Source: Diogma glabrata
Lineage: Eukaryota > Arthropoda > Insecta > Diptera > Cylindrotomidae
Assembly (NCBI GenBank): GCA_963693315.1
Contig: OY856188.1
Coordinates: 269,013,114-269,077,113 of the forward strand
Direction of reading: 5' to 3'
DNA: 64,000 bases
Below, piece by piece: positions 47,864 through 60,429 of this stretch. The number at the start of each line of letters is the position of its first letter. Positions within the stretch are counted from its first letter, which is position 1. The notes beneath the pieces were generated by a model. It searched no databases. It saw only the letters and a program-made list of their open reading frames with translations, and was not told the origin of the DNA. Both the position numbers and the translations under genes were made by a program.

Positions 47864-48214
47864 ATTATAAAATATCTTTTTGATGCAAAGAAAGTTCCGA
47901 TGGAAATATGGAAAAGTGCAATTGAATGCCCAGGTTTACGCAAACATGCTCATCAATTTCTGTGTTGCTTTGGAACTCTTTACTGTTGCAAATAAACTTT
48001 TTCATATTTAACCCAAATTAAGATCAACTTAAGGACACAGATAGCTGATGTTCATGTAGAAGATCAATTCAAGGTACATGTTACTAAACTGGAACCTAAC
48101 ATAAAGTTTTTTACCAGGTTTCTAACACAAAAAACCCATAAAATTGGTTATGTGGGCCTTTATATGTTTAAGTTTTACATTTTTTTATTTTAATTTATGA
48201 ACTATTTATGTTTT

Positions 48215-48780
48215 TTAATTAAAAATCGAATTAATAAAATAATTTGGATTTGTGAAATTATCATTTCTGGTCATAATTTTTATTTGTCGTGCTCCCAGAA
48301 AAATAGCAATATTTAAATATTTGTTTGTCACAACAACACATAGATACCTTTTAAGACCTACGTCCCACAAATACGTCCGCTTTGAGATGAACGTTTTTTT
48401 TAAAGTTTTGTAGATTTTAAAACTATTGATTCGGATTCCAATTGAAGGATGTAAGATCAAAGAAATTCCTCTGCATTCTGTCACTATATGACAGTGATGA
48501 GTGAGTGATTTCAACAGTTTGACTGTTTGTACAAACCAATTGACGAGTAAAATGGGGAAAAGAATATGTTTGAGGCATAATGGATTTGATTTCATCCAAA
48601 CACCACTGGTGAGGATATTTTTAAAAAACAACGAGATGAGAAGTTGTAAGGATTTAATGTTAAATTAACAATTCGTCTAGAACGCTTTTCCCTGTTCAAA
48701 AAAACCATCATAGTAACAAATGCAGCCCCCCAAACTTGATAACAATACTCGGCATGATGCGGACTGTTTACGATTTGCAA
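48215..48780 (-). pseudogene. LINE reverse transcriptase C-terminal fragment (probable)
   Basis: On the minus strand HAEYCYQVWGAAFVTMM and an EKRSRRIVN segment (48780-48640) resemble the post-catalytic region of insect LINE reverse transcriptases, where EYCSHVWGxA and QKRAxRxI are usual. Further down, in shifted frames, THSSLSYSDRMQRNFFDL and NLQNFKKNVH resemble the end of those proteins. No catalytic part is present. The match is from memory and weak. Confidence 0.45.
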
Positions 48781-48822
48781 AATTATTATTGGGCTTTAAT
48801 TGTAAAAAGGTTCCCATCCCTG

Positions 48823-49150
48823 CTTTGGACCATTGTGATCAATTCGATTCATTTCCAGACATAACTCTTTATGGGCAGAATTTTTGCAGTTTTGATTAAA
48901 AAATAAAAAAACGATTTCTCTGAGATTTCCAACATGAAACTTGACACAATATTTTGTCCCAGAGATTACTATGCACCATTGTCAACAATTTGATCCATCT
49001 ACAGACATAACACTTTGCAGGAAGTGTTTTACAATGCACCTAAAAAAATGTAGCAAATAGAATTTACCGGAGTTTCCCACATGAAACTTGACCCAATATT
49101 TTTTTGCAAAGATATTTATGGACCATTGTCATCAATTTGATCAAATCGGC
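48823..49150 (+). repeat. Minisatellite, right part (140-150 bp unit)
   Basis: Continues the array at 43750-43936, with further copies of CATGAAACTTGACCCAATAT, GACCATTGTCATCAATTTGA and CTACAGACATAAC. Units near 48936 and 49087 are 151 bp apart. Confidence 0.82.
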
Positions 49151-50809
49151 TGGAAATTTTCAGTTAACTTTAATAGTATCAGATTGCCACAAATGTACCG
49201 ATAAATCCATATCAATCCAAGATATTCATTTTGAAAGTAGAAAATTACTTAAGTAGAAAATAAATTTTGCACACCTAATGTACTAAGGAGCTTGATATCT
49301 CGCTGAAACAAGCAGGATTGCTTTTAAGAGTCTAACCCAGTTATTTCAAATACGTGGCGTGCGGAAAATATAAGGTAAAAATATTACTAGCACAGCCGAC
49401 CCAACCCACGGTTCTTTCAGTTTTGCCCGAAAATTCATTTAAATTTCAATTTACATTCAATTTTCTCAATTACAAAAAATTTTAGTACATTGGATGTGGA
49501 CTAGCGGATGTGATATGAAGAATTGCGATTTGGCTTTCTGAATAAAGAATAAACCAATCTCTGAATAAATAATATAGGTGTTTATCAACACCTTCATAAA
49601 CGGTACTCACGTTTGACAGGATATACTACAATATATTAGTATAGTAAGCTTGTTTTTTACCGACGACTTTTGTTTCCACAAAAACTAGTGGCAGAATAAT
49701 CAGTGATAAATATAAAGCCGGTTTAACAATTTTAAACCTCCGAGTTCATGTAAAGATGGCCCCCAACACAAGTGTGGCTATAATTGTAATTAATATAAAT
49801 AAATAATGAATAAGTGTGGTTGCACTTGATTTCATAATTTTGTAGCATTTGGTGCATGATTTGCTGCTTCTATAGTTTTGTAATTATCTAATTATAAATA
49901 CGAAAGCACCATTTTTGTGGTACCATTTTAAAATACTTGCCCCAACAAAATTGGGACAATATGTGTATCATTGGAAAGGTCTTGAATAGTAGATGTGTTG
50001 AAAAATATCTTTTTTTGAATTTCGACGATTTTTTCAGAAAAAATGGCAAAAATGTGATAATTGTGTTTTTTGAGTTTTTTGTTGGGTTATTTTGTTTTTT
50101 TTTCAAGTTGTTTGTTTTACAATTCAAAATCAACTATATCAATAAATCAAACTCTGAAATAATGTGTTGTAGCTGTTTTGTTGGGAGGTCTATTTACAAT
50201 TTCCATTAATAATGGCCGAATTTCAGCCACTAGGCGATTCGTAGTATTAATAAATCTCTTATTGTTCACTGGGATTCAATTTGGGATTCACAAAAGGGAC
50301 ACCTATAAACACAAACAGATGAAAAATAAATAAAAAGCAAATCTCTTCATACTAGATTACAACAAAACAAGGAAAAATTTAAATTATGCAACATTTTTAT
50401 AAGCAGACGGAGGTTTCCTAAAATTAGTTAACTGCTTTATACTGAGGATAAACTAATCCACGTATGTAATTTAAACACAAAAACCAAGGTAGTAAGCAAG
50501 TGAATTGTAAACAGCAATTGCACACTATCTTCTCTATTCCGTCGCAGAGGTTGTATTGTGCGTCTTATTTTTACTTCACCACAATTTTAAATTGTATGAA
50601 GTAATGCAATCTATCGTGAAAAAAAATCTTACATACCCCAAATTTTGCTTTTCTTTTGTTTTATCTAAATAGCCAATAAAAATTTTGGTGTACGTCTGTA
50701 TGTGCGTTAGTGGGTGGGCGGGTGGCTGGGTGAGTGGTTCTACTTTCTGCATAGGATCTTGATGAATCTTTGGTAAATGATACACGTTTACTTGAAAATG
50801 GAAGATCTG
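49151..50809. other. Unassigned AT-rich stretch
   Basis: No supported gene. Opposing frames at 49888-50209 overlap each other and are composition artefacts. A GT-rich patch (GGGTGGGCGGGTGGCTGGG) lies near 50712-50730. Confidence 0.5.
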
Positions 50810-52660
50810 GATTCATTTCAAATTTGGACAAAATGGCTGGGGTCTCCCGAACACCTCTAAGTTTAAATCTTGAATAACTTCTAATCCCGGCTTATGATCG
50901 TATTGAAACTTAGTATAAAGGGTTTTAGTACAGTTTCCAATATTTTTGCATACCAACTTTCGGTTTGTCACTTCCGGTTAAAAAGTTTTTTTTTCCAGGT
51001 GTTTATCCCTACTGTAGCCTACAATTACCGATCGATTTTCATGTAACGTTAGTAAAGCTATCAAGTAACATGAGAAAGATTTTATCAGCTTCTGGAGTAC
51101 ATTGGATAATGGGTTGGGGGTCCTCCATACAACAGGTGGTTTTTTCCACAATGTTTTTATGTTTGTTGAGAGCATAAAACATTCAATCGTGAATGAATTT
51201 TGATGACGCTTTGGAAAAAGATGCAAACTTGTATGACAAGGAACTGATTAGTTTTTGAGCGATAGTGAAAGAAATGGTGTGGGGTCCGTGAAGCACCTGT
51301 TTTTTTGAAAGCTCTATAACATCTGTACCTGACAATCGAATTGGATGAAACTTGGTTCATGAGCATTTAGTACGGTTAACAATAGTTCTACATCCCAACT
51401 TCAAGTTTTTCACTTCCGGTAAAAAAATTTGTTTTGTACTTTTTTGAAGTTTTTTCAGTGAGTTTATGCACACTACAGCCTGCAATAATGAAGTGATTAT
51501 GATGAAACTTATGGAAAAAGGGTTTAACTAGTGTGAGAAGATAATTACAATCTTTTGGGACACATTGATCAAAGTGGCGGGGGTCTACCATACAACTGCT
51601 GACTTTTCACACTTTGTTTTTAAAGTTTGTTGGGAGCATACAGACTTCATTCATTAATCAATTCTAATGACACTTTAGAAAAATATGGAGATTTAAATGA
51701 CAAAGAACTGATTAGTTTTTGGACAATATTGGGAAAGTGGTATGGACTTCCCGAACCCCTGTTTACTGTGTCACCATTTTTTCAATGTTTTTTTGGGAGC
51801 ACACAGCGTTCGTTCGTCAACGAGTTTTGATGACACTTTGGCAAAAAATGCAAACATGTATGGCGAAAAACAGTTTTTGAGCGATAGTGAACAAAGTGGT
51901 GGGGGGTGTCCCAAACACCTGTTTTTTTTTAAAGCTCAATAACATCTGTACCTGCTAATTGAATTGGACGAAACTTGGTACATAAGCATTAAGTTTGATT
52001 TACAACAGTTCTGCATCCCAAATTTAAGTTGTTTACTTCCGGTAAAAAATTTTTTTTTTAAATTTTTGGAAGTTTTTTCAGTGTCTTTATGCACACTACA
52101 GCCTACAATAATAAAGTGATTATGATGAAACTTTTGGAAAAGCTTCCAATTAGTGTAAGAATATATTAATCATCTTTTGGAACACATTGATCAAAGTGGC
52201 GGGGGGTCTACCATACAACTGCTGACTTTTCACACTTTGTTTTTAAAGTTTGTTGGAAACATCCAGACTTCGTTCATTAATCAATTTTAATGACACTTTG
52301 AAAAAAGATTAAAACTTAAATGACAAAGAATTGATTAGTTTTTGGACAGTATTGGGATAAGTGGTGGGGGTCCTCTCGAACACCTGTTTATTGTTTCAAT
52401 GTTTGCTGGAAGCATACAACATACATTATTCGCAAATATGTATGGCAAGGGACTGCTTAGGTTTTGAGCGAGAGTTAACAAAGTGGTAGGGGGTCCTCCG
52501 AGCACTTGTTATTTTGGAAGCTCAATAACTTCTGTACCTGATAATCGAATTGGATGAATCTTGGTACATAAACATTTAGTACGGTTCACAACAGTTCTGC
52601 ATCCTAACATCCGGTTTGTCACCTCCGGTTAAATTTTTTTTTTTTACTTTTTCTCCTACA
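50810..52660 (+). repeat. Tandem array with long units (440-620 bp)
   Basis: Each unit carries GGGGGTCTACCATACAAC or a variant, a TTGATGACACTTTGG word, GTACCTGATAATCGAATTGG, CATCCCAACTTC and TCACTTCCGGTTAAA. The CTTCCGG word falls near 50971, 51413, 52037 and 52622. Units are diverged and differ by indels. The short frames along this stretch all belong to the repeat. Confidence 0.82.
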
Positions 52661-52681
52661 ACAGAATTATAACAAACAACA

Positions 52682-52900
52682 GAATATAATGAGGTGATAT
52701 TCATCAAATACTTTAATTAAAAGCTAACCAATTTTATAGATTTTGAAGTTCTAATTATAAAAATATTAAAGAAAGCAGTAGTATCCCATCAAATGGATAC
52801 TACTGCTTTCTTTAATATTTTTATAATTAGAACTACGAAGTCTATGAAATTGGTTAGCTTTTAATTAAAGTATTTGATGGATATCAGCTCATCATATATC
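52682..52900 (+). repeat. Near-perfect hairpin: 91-bp arms, 8-nt loop
   Basis: Bases 52696-52786 and 52795-52885 are inverted copies with 5 differences in 91, around the loop CATCAAAT. Weaker pairing continues about 14 bp outward on each side. Four of the differences would be G-U pairs in a plus-strand RNA. It lies at the end of the 50.8-52.66-kb array, and part of the left arm resembles a unit of that array. Possible origins are a snap-back duplication at the array end, a short foldback element, or an hpRNA-type hairpin. Confidence 0.93.
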
Positions 52901-55900
52901 CAGAACACTATGTTTCCAGAGCTGTGGTGAAGTCAGCCTATGCATCAGCGTCGCAATATTTTTTTTGTATGTATGCTGTTGAAATATTGGTTTGTCTAGT
53001 CGGCTAACCCTGATAATAAATGGAAAACCTATTTAAGTTGAAATTTTCATATTGGTTTGAAACTAAAAATATATGGGCACCAGATGTAGTACTTTTGGTT
53101 TTAGTAATTGCACTGGCACTGGATTTTACCAACTGGTAAATTAAATAAAAAGTTGCACAAATATGTCTGACTGGCAACTTTTGAAGGACGCCACTCCATC
53201 CTGCCAGAGGACCTAGGACCTGAAGGAATTTATGTTGGATATACCATATATACCGACAATCTCAAACAAAACAACGGTTTCTTTCCACTAAAGCTTTCCT
53301 CCCATGAGAGGAGAAGGAGAGAAGGGGGAAAGGCAAGAAGAGAGAAGAGAATTGCAGGTAAAGGAAATAAGAGAAAAAACAAAGTCTACCGGTGAAAAGA
53401 GAGATGTGAAGAAATAGGTTTTGTTAGTGGTGTTCAATTCAGATCAAGTTTCATCTCTGCTTGTTGGAATTCAATTAAAATAATGGTGACTATGAAAAAC
53501 TAACAAAGTTTGAGATCGGGAAATCTTCTGAGTGTTGATCTTGAAGTTTGCCTTAGGTGTTCTTAGCTTCCGTCGTTATATAACACCATTTTAGTTGAGC
53601 CGCGGTAGCTTGAACCCAATCGTGTGATTAAAACATTAAAATAATCGTAATAATTTGTTTGATTTGACAGCTTAAGATACAAACTTCTGCAACCGATTGG
53701 AAAATATACCCTTCGTTATTCACATTCAGTTCTTCAGGATTTTTACATAGATTATTATTCAGGAAACATTTTATTTTCGAGTTAAAATTGCGAAGGTGTA
53801 ATAATTAGAGAGAATTCAATCGATTATATATCAATTTTAATCGATTCCTTTTCTTTTCTTTATTTACCCTTATTTACCCTTAAGAACTAAGATTGTCATG
53901 TATGTCAGTTACTCATGCCAGTTATTCTTAGAGGAAACGTATGAAAATATTGATTAACACTATTTTGACGTAAGGGATAACTAAAAAGCATCAGATTTGT
54001 ATAGTCGTTTAATAATATCTCGAACACTCGTATGACGAAAACTGTTCTAATGGAGCGGAAATTATTGAAATAAATTACAAAAATTCAAAATGTTTTCAAT
54101 TTTGACTTTTTTATATAATAAAAACACATAACATGCTCATCAATAATTTTATTAACGCATACATGAAAATATTTAATAGTTGGAATGACAATTTTTTGAA
54201 ATTGATTTGTCATAGTTCCTTGACCTGCAATCCAATACTTTAATAATATGCCGAAATGTGAATACTGAATAAAAATATTTGCAAATACGAAGCGCCATAG
54301 TTTTCACAGTATAACATATTAAAATAATTTTTTTAGCACATTATTCCACAGTCATTTGCGTTCACTGAAGTACCACTGAGTAATTTGATCAACGTTTAAA
54401 AAATTTCACAAATTTTTTAATTTATTCCAAATTGCTTTTAAGCAGGAGAAACTATCCAAAACTAGAATAAACATTGATCGGGTCGATCTGGTACGTTATC
54501 GACGCATATTTTTGTTATAGATACAATTAAAAAAATATTTGTCTAGTGCTTTTTATATCCTGCTGACTGCGCCAAATTTTTCAAATTGGCATATAAAATC
54601 ATTCGAACATTTATATTCGGTTATCTAATTGGGTAATAAATAAAATAATTGATGATTGAGAATCGTGTCAAGAAAATATCATTGTACACCTGCAAGCACA
54701 CAAATTTCATGTTTGTTATATCACCTCTGATAAAAATATCAATTCACATTTCTTTCAACAAAAGAAACAAAATTTAAACTAATAATTATACAATAATAAT
54801 TTCTCTACAACCTCAGACAAGTGATATTGAGTTATAAAACCAAAAATGTATATTCGTAAGACGCTACATCATCATCATATATAATTCAATGTAAATCTTT
54901 TATTTATATATAAGCAAAAAACACTTACGTGTAAATAGGTATAACGTAATCCTTTTTAAAAATCCATTCAACACTTGCTACACTGCAACAAAATTTAATT
55001 TTTTTTTTTCACCAAATAATTTTAAAGTAATTTTAAATGTTTCGTATAACAAAACGTAAAACACAAAAATTCACTTTACTTGTCTAAAATTTCACAATTT
55101 TTATTAAATTTCACTAATTATCGTAAAATTTTCCACAAAATTTCAATTTTTTTTTTTTAATTTTAAAGCTCACTTCTTTTATAACATTTAAGCTTTTCTT
55201 TTATAAACTTTTTTTGTTCTGTTCACTGAAAATGTGTTTTATGTTTCTATATATAAACGGAATGTTAACGATACCTTAAGAAAATAGAAATGAAAAAAAA
55301 AATTGTAAGACAAGAAGATATGATAAATTTCATGTAAATTGCTAAGGGAAAGAAAACAGAAATATGATATATATGAAAATTATCAATGAAAAATACAGAA
55401 ACAATTTAATTTTAATTTTCTACAAATTTGAAAGACTTTGGGTGTTGTATTACCGAAAATATTTTTTTATTTTAATTGTAAATTCTGAGTGATAACAAAA
55501 GATTCTAAGACAACAATGGAAACGTCTGTAAAATGAGATTAAAATGTTGTTTTTAATATCAACGATTACGGTAATAATAAAAATATAAAAAAAAACAGAA
55601 TGAATAAAAATATGATATAAAGATACCAGACTTAGATATCGCAAATGAACGTTTTTATGTTTATTTAAGAAATGAAATTCACAAACAGAATTTTAAATCG
55701 AGATCACGTTTAATTTGGTATTTTTGCAAAAACAATCTAATTCTTTGGAAAATGTAATAAAAAAAATTTTAAAGAGCTTCCTTGAGATTATTAAAGTGCA
55801 TATATTATATTGAATATATTGTTAATAACGAGAACAAAGAAAAGCTTATATCCCACAAGTATGAAAGATAAAAGCACAAGTATTAGAAAGCTCATATGTG

Positions 55901-57486
55901 TGGATGTAAGAATTATTTGTGAGTTTTAAACTGTACCTTTCTACAACCATGCATAAAACGTAAGAACGTTTATATTCCATTTGCATGCATAAAATGTGCT
56001 CTATTTGAGCATGTTACAAAATCTGCGTGCACTAAATTGAATTCTATCTTATTTCCATCTAAAATTAAGTGCAAAAGAAATTTTTTGTGAAGGTAATGAA
56101 AATAAACACAAAATTTAAACGGGCACTTTAAATAATTATTAGTTTAGTGATTAAAAAATTAATATATTTTTGTTTGCCATATTTCATGTCGGTTTACTGA
56201 TATTTAAATTTATTTTTTGATAATCTTAAGAAATTATGGAAGGTTATTTTTTTATATGTAAGCCTAATATTTAAATTTTTGGGATTCTGATTTATTTTCA
56301 TTAAAATTGCAGCGTTAGAAAAATGGCGAGAAAATGAATCATTTACAAATGCAATCACACCCATACATTTTAAATATACAATTTAAAAATACTAAATAGA
56401 CCAAGATCCACAACAACATGCGTTCCAAGATGCCGATAGACTCATATCTTTGTTTAATATATTGTTAAAGAAACATAAAAAAAATTCGCGTTTAGAATAC
56501 CTGTGGGACCATCGTCTTAAAAGGTTTTTATCTGCTGTTGTGACAGACATTTGCAATGAAGTGTAATTTAAACTTCGTAATTGAGAGTCGAACCACTTTC
56601 CCACACGCATTAAATTTGCATTAACCGAAGCTTTCATACTTGTTTTCGTTTTTCCTTTAAACATGGCTTCTTGTACTCAATCCGTAATCGTCATCTACAA
56701 TAGTTTCCGTTTAATAATTATCATAAAACAGTTGTGTGATATGTCCTAATATAATTTTTTATATTTCAATTTGTAATCGCTATAAAATTGTCATAAAATA
56801 GTTGTGCAATATCATTGATTCGTAATCGCTCTGTATCCATGTATGATTTTCTACAATCATTTCGTGGACAATGTTTTTTTTTGTAATTCTTTTCCAATTT
56901 TTTTTAATGCAAATTGGTTGTACAGATTCCTTAGTGGGTTTCCAGTTATTAAAACAAGCTACCAGATAATTCTACCATTCTTTTTACTATAAATGCTATG
57001 CGCCAGATGGCCTCGCTCTCTTATTTTTTGATTCTTTGTCAAAGAACATCACAGCTGTTGTTCGTTGTTTTTGACGTTTTAATGAGTTAGCAAATAAAAC
57101 AATAATTTTTGTATCAGAAAAATGAAAATTAATCTCACTTATTGCATGTTATTTTGAATTTTTTTTAATGTGTTCGCTACTCTCCTTAAATGTTAACTTA
57201 TTTTAAATCATGTTGTGCAAATTTTATTAGCTACAAGCTAAATGTAATCATAGTTTTGTAAAATGTATTAAACTCAGACATTATATTCAGTGAGTGAATT
57301 GTAATTGTACATAAAAAAATTTAGATAATTAGATTCATGTGTGCTGTTATTTTGCATGATTCTAAAATTGAATCAGATGTAAAGAACCTTTATATAATAA
57401 TAATATTGCAAAAAAAATAATTAAATGTATACCAGATGGTCTAATTTAATCGTTTAAATCAACCAAATAAAAAAATCATTGTAAAT
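52901..57486. other. Unassigned stretch
   Basis: A purine-rich patch lies at 53305-53420 (GAGAGGAGAAGGAGAGAAGG and following) and a pyrimidine-rich one near 53845-53880. The 90-codon minus-strand frame at 56392-56664 is Ser/Arg/Asn-rich and unrecognised. No gene is supported. Confidence 0.45.
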
Positions 57487-57945
57487 CTATGAATTACAAA
57501 AATTAATAGAAAATTTTATTAAACTTGAGAATTTCGGCCTTGAATCAAAGCTCGGGTGTACGGAAATGTACAGTTGATTACTTTTGTCAATAAAAAGTCT
57601 GTAGCTCTGAAGGTGATTACTTTTATTTCGGGGTGGAAGAACGAACTCTTGCACGGTGTTTCTGTATTTGGAAATCAAACGGAAAAGCGATTTGCGTGGA
57701 TTCATAGCTTTCACTAACTGGTACCACTTTGACTGCTGGAGCTGTGCTTGATATAATCACTCTCGAACGATCTCTAAGGAAGATGAGCGGTTAATTGGAC
57801 GTGAGTTGAAGCAGGATTGGAAAATACCATGGGGTGAGTCACTTTAATTAATTTTATAAATAAATATTTTTGTATGTATGAATGTGTGCGCGGGTGTATG
57901 TAGTTGTGTGAGTGAATGGGGTAACGGAACATGTAATTAAAGTCT
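57487..57945 (+). repeat. Dispersed repeat family R, copy 2, first part
   Basis: Contains CTGGTACCACTTTGACTG and ATGGGGTGAGTCACTTTAAT, followed by a GT-rich region, as in the reverse complement of 11870-12430. A minus-strand frame of 75 codons (57714-57487, with KAMNPRKSLFRLISKYRNT) overlaps and extends beyond the aligned part. It looks protein-like, but I cannot name it. Confidence 0.55.
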
Positions 57946-58685
57946 CGAGGCTTCTTTTTTTTTTTAAATCTAACAAATGTTTATTTTGATAGTCAAGTTA
58001 AAAAGTTCAAGGTTTAAATCCATAATTCACCAGCGATACAAACGGGAATTTCGAACTGTAAGCCAATTTTTTTCTTGTCTCAACCAAATATCACATGATG
58101 AATCTCGACGATTGGTTCAATTAAGTCAAACAATTATTAAAATCGATGGACTTCATAAAGACACCTATTGTTACCTGACTATAATTGCAACTGACTTCCA
58201 AGTTACTGTTGCGAATAATGATGGTTTGGATTCTGAAACCAAGCCCGTGGCTGCATGTACCTGATCAGGAGCATCGATGTTAAAAGGTATCTCAAGCGAA
58301 TTTGGACTTAACGGTTGAGATGTCACATCATGAAGTTTTGGGATGCGGCTCGTAATGACAACCAGGTTATTCGATGTAACCATATCCACGCGGGAAGAAT
58401 TTTTTTTTTGGCTACAGAGTTCGAACGAGTTTCGGAAATCAGTGGGATACTGACAATATTGAGATTTTGATTTTAGAAAATGATGCAAAACCCTTGAAAG
58501 ATTATCGGATCGCTTGCCATGAAATTAAATATTTTTTTAACTCGTTATGTATCTAGCAAATAAAACATTCTCCCTAATAAACTATTAGTCCATTAACCAA
58601 AGTTTTGTATAAGATTGCTACGGTAAATAATAGTTCTTACCTACAAAAAGGAACAAGAAAATGAATATAGCCCAGATAAAATTTC
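57946..58685. other. Probable insertion splitting repeat R copy 2
   Basis: Copy 1 of repeat R has no counterpart to this 0.74 kb, so it is likely inserted or is a copy-specific segment. It contains a 95-codon plus-strand frame (57977-58264) and an overlapping 105-codon minus-strand frame (58171-58488). Neither is recognised, and at most one can be real. Confidence 0.4.
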
Positions 58686-59040
58686 CGTAGTTATGTGTAG
58701 GTGTGAATGTGTGTGTGGTTGAGTAGATGAGGTGCGACAGCGTATGAATGTTTGAGCGCATGCGGGGTGGGACGCGGTGATCGTGGTTCGTTCGTATAAG
58801 GGAGTCGCCAGAGTCTATCTGTTTCACTTGCCTGTTTTCTCATATCCGTTCTTATCATGTTTCACGCGTACTATGCAGTTATTTGTGCTGAAGTAGTAGG
58901 ATTTCTTTCTCGACCCCCATAGGCTGAAGCTGGCTTGGGGCTAAATAAATTCAATCCAGGTGCGCGACCAGCTATGCCACTTCGTTGCTATGCCACGAAG
59001 AAGCGCTTCACGACACATTGTAATACCTACTATACACAAC
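58686..59040 (+). repeat. Dispersed repeat family R, copy 2, second part
   Basis: Contains GAGTAGATGAGG, GCGGTGATCGTGGTTCG, GGAGTCGCCAGAGTCTAT, GAAGCTGGCTTGGGGC and CAGCTATGCCAC, in the same order as the reverse complement of 12200-11880. Confidence 0.7.
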
Positions 59041-60429
59041 ACATTTTGTAAAAAAAAAAATGGGCCAGATTTGAATTCTACTCTATGAAAAAGCTTTGGC
59101 GAGGAAAATAGCGCATTATGAAAAGAAACAAATAAAATTTATTTTTTCGATTTTATGAAATAAAGCTAATTTTTTTTAAATTTAAACAAATAAATTTTTC
59201 TTCTACTTTTAAACATGTTGCAATATTTTGATTAACTTCAGAAAAAGAATATTTGAAAACTATTTCTTATATTGTTTAATACGAATAGATTGGTGTCGAA
59301 ATTGGTAAACATGTGTTTTTCTTTTTTAAAGTTTAATGCCTTATTTGATTTCATAATTTAGGTTGTTTTTTTTTATTTCTTTTATGCGTTCGTTATATCT
59401 TGTCTTGAAATTTCTTCCCGTTTATCCAATATGGAGTTTTGTATCCGTATTGCTTAAATGTTATATTAATTGTTTTGTTGTATGTATCGTTGCACTCTAG
59501 TTATATATTTTTGGTGTTTACTGTGTAGAAATTTGTATTATTGTTGACATCATTGAACTTTTAGGTTATGTACTTTGTGTTTTTTTTTGTTTTGTGCACC
59601 AATTTGTTTTGAACTTTTTAATTAATTTTAATTATTATTTCTGAGTTGCATTCATTTTTCTGTGCAATGTATATCATTACAAATAAAACTTGTTTTTGGA
59701 AATGTGTTTGTTGATCATATAAGTATATGGCGTCAAAAACCATATTTGTTTTAATTTTTTTTAATAATTTTATGCCGTAAAATAATCAAAACTATATTGA
59801 AAATAGAAATGATCTTAAACTAAGGATGTCGCTAAGCGAAGTCGAAAATTGATCTGTGGGTGAGGAATGACTTTGGAAAAACTAATATAACCCAATGTTT
59901 TATAATTTCTGAATTAAATAAAATATTGCTGGTTAAATTCAAAAAAAATTTCTCATGAAACTACAACCTAGGTACTTTTGAAAGAAGTAATGGAAGACTT
60001 GACCGAGTCCCCAAATTTACGGTGATCCAAGAAGAGGTTTAATTAAGTAAAAAGTTCAATTACCTGCAGCGATTTGAGTTTTTCCACTGTCATTAGACTC
60101 CATATTGTGGAAATGCTTTTACATTATATGGGATTTTTTGCATTAAATTTCTAGACAATACTTTGTGTGAATTCATAGAATGGGGAACATTTCTATTCTA
60201 ATTAACATCCTAAGTCACGATTGTATAGTCATTATTGATTGTTTCCAATCAATGTGAAATCATTTGTTAGCATATTTTTTCGGTTTTAATAACGTAAATT
60301 CAAAATAAGGTTTTAGGTTTTAATAAAGTAAAATCTACAATAAAAAAAGTAAAAAAATAAAAAAAAAAACAAGAAAATTTAGATCGGAGATTAAATTATC
60401 CCCTCTTCCATTTAGATATATGCTTTAAA
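59041..60429. other. AT-rich stretch with one repeat fragment
   Basis: Mostly unassigned. On the minus strand, about 60045-60150 contains AATATGGAGTCTAATGACAG and TGGAAAAACTCAA, matching the start of the insert at 47544-47640. No gene is supported. Confidence 0.5.

Larger units (their letters stand above)
45099..48113 (+). pseudogene. hAT transposase (GTF2IRD2-like), broken by two insertions
   Basis: Family blocks in order. IEAVECLDPENNEKYKQLPL and NRQHELAHNV are at 45102-45235. After a frameshift, DVYFSLDESTDKTDSAQ (about 45245-45297) has the first catalytic Asp in LDEST. Then comes an interruption by the element at 45328-46570. QYYQELLGMGTLTGRTRETD and YCEVGLNLDNLVSVC follow (46577-46710). 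A gap with much loss precedes LVKLYEEQNQHCEGLDDEF (about 47000-47060), then LNELESGSFIFQDYITVLDS (about 47260-47320) and FEPHLVDISKV. Then comes the insert at 47544-47863, and the C-terminal dimerisation region KVPMEIWKSAIECPGLRKHA and VHVEDQFKVHVTKLEPNIKF (about 47890-48112). An N-terminal BED finger is not recognised. It is clearly non-functional. Confidence 0.88.
43937..48822 (+). mobile_element. hAT DNA transposon, 4.9 kb, with perfect 8-bp TSD
   Basis: The TIR is CACGGGTGGGAAACC at 43937 and CAGGGATGGGAACC, read inward, at 48822; both fit the hAT consensus CAGGGGTGGG. CTTTGGAC stands directly outside each end (43929-43936, 48823-48830), the 8-bp duplication expected of hAT. A decayed hAT transposase lies inside on the plus strand. 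Three later sequences sit within it: a long-TIR element (45328-46570), a tRNA-headed insert (about 47544-47863) and a LINE fragment (48215-48780). Without these the element is about 2.8 kb, a usual hAT size. Confidence 0.93.

Noticed and set aside
49888..50209. Overlapping frames of 81 and 90 codons
   Set aside because: Mutually overlapping, Phe/Lys/Asn-dominated, without any motif.
51627..51942. Overlapping 66-67-codon frames
   Set aside because: They recur with variation along the 50.8-52.66-kb array and are part of its unit.
56392..56664. 90-codon minus-strand frame as a host exon
   Set aside because: No recognised motif, and splice sites could not be supported; left as unassigned.
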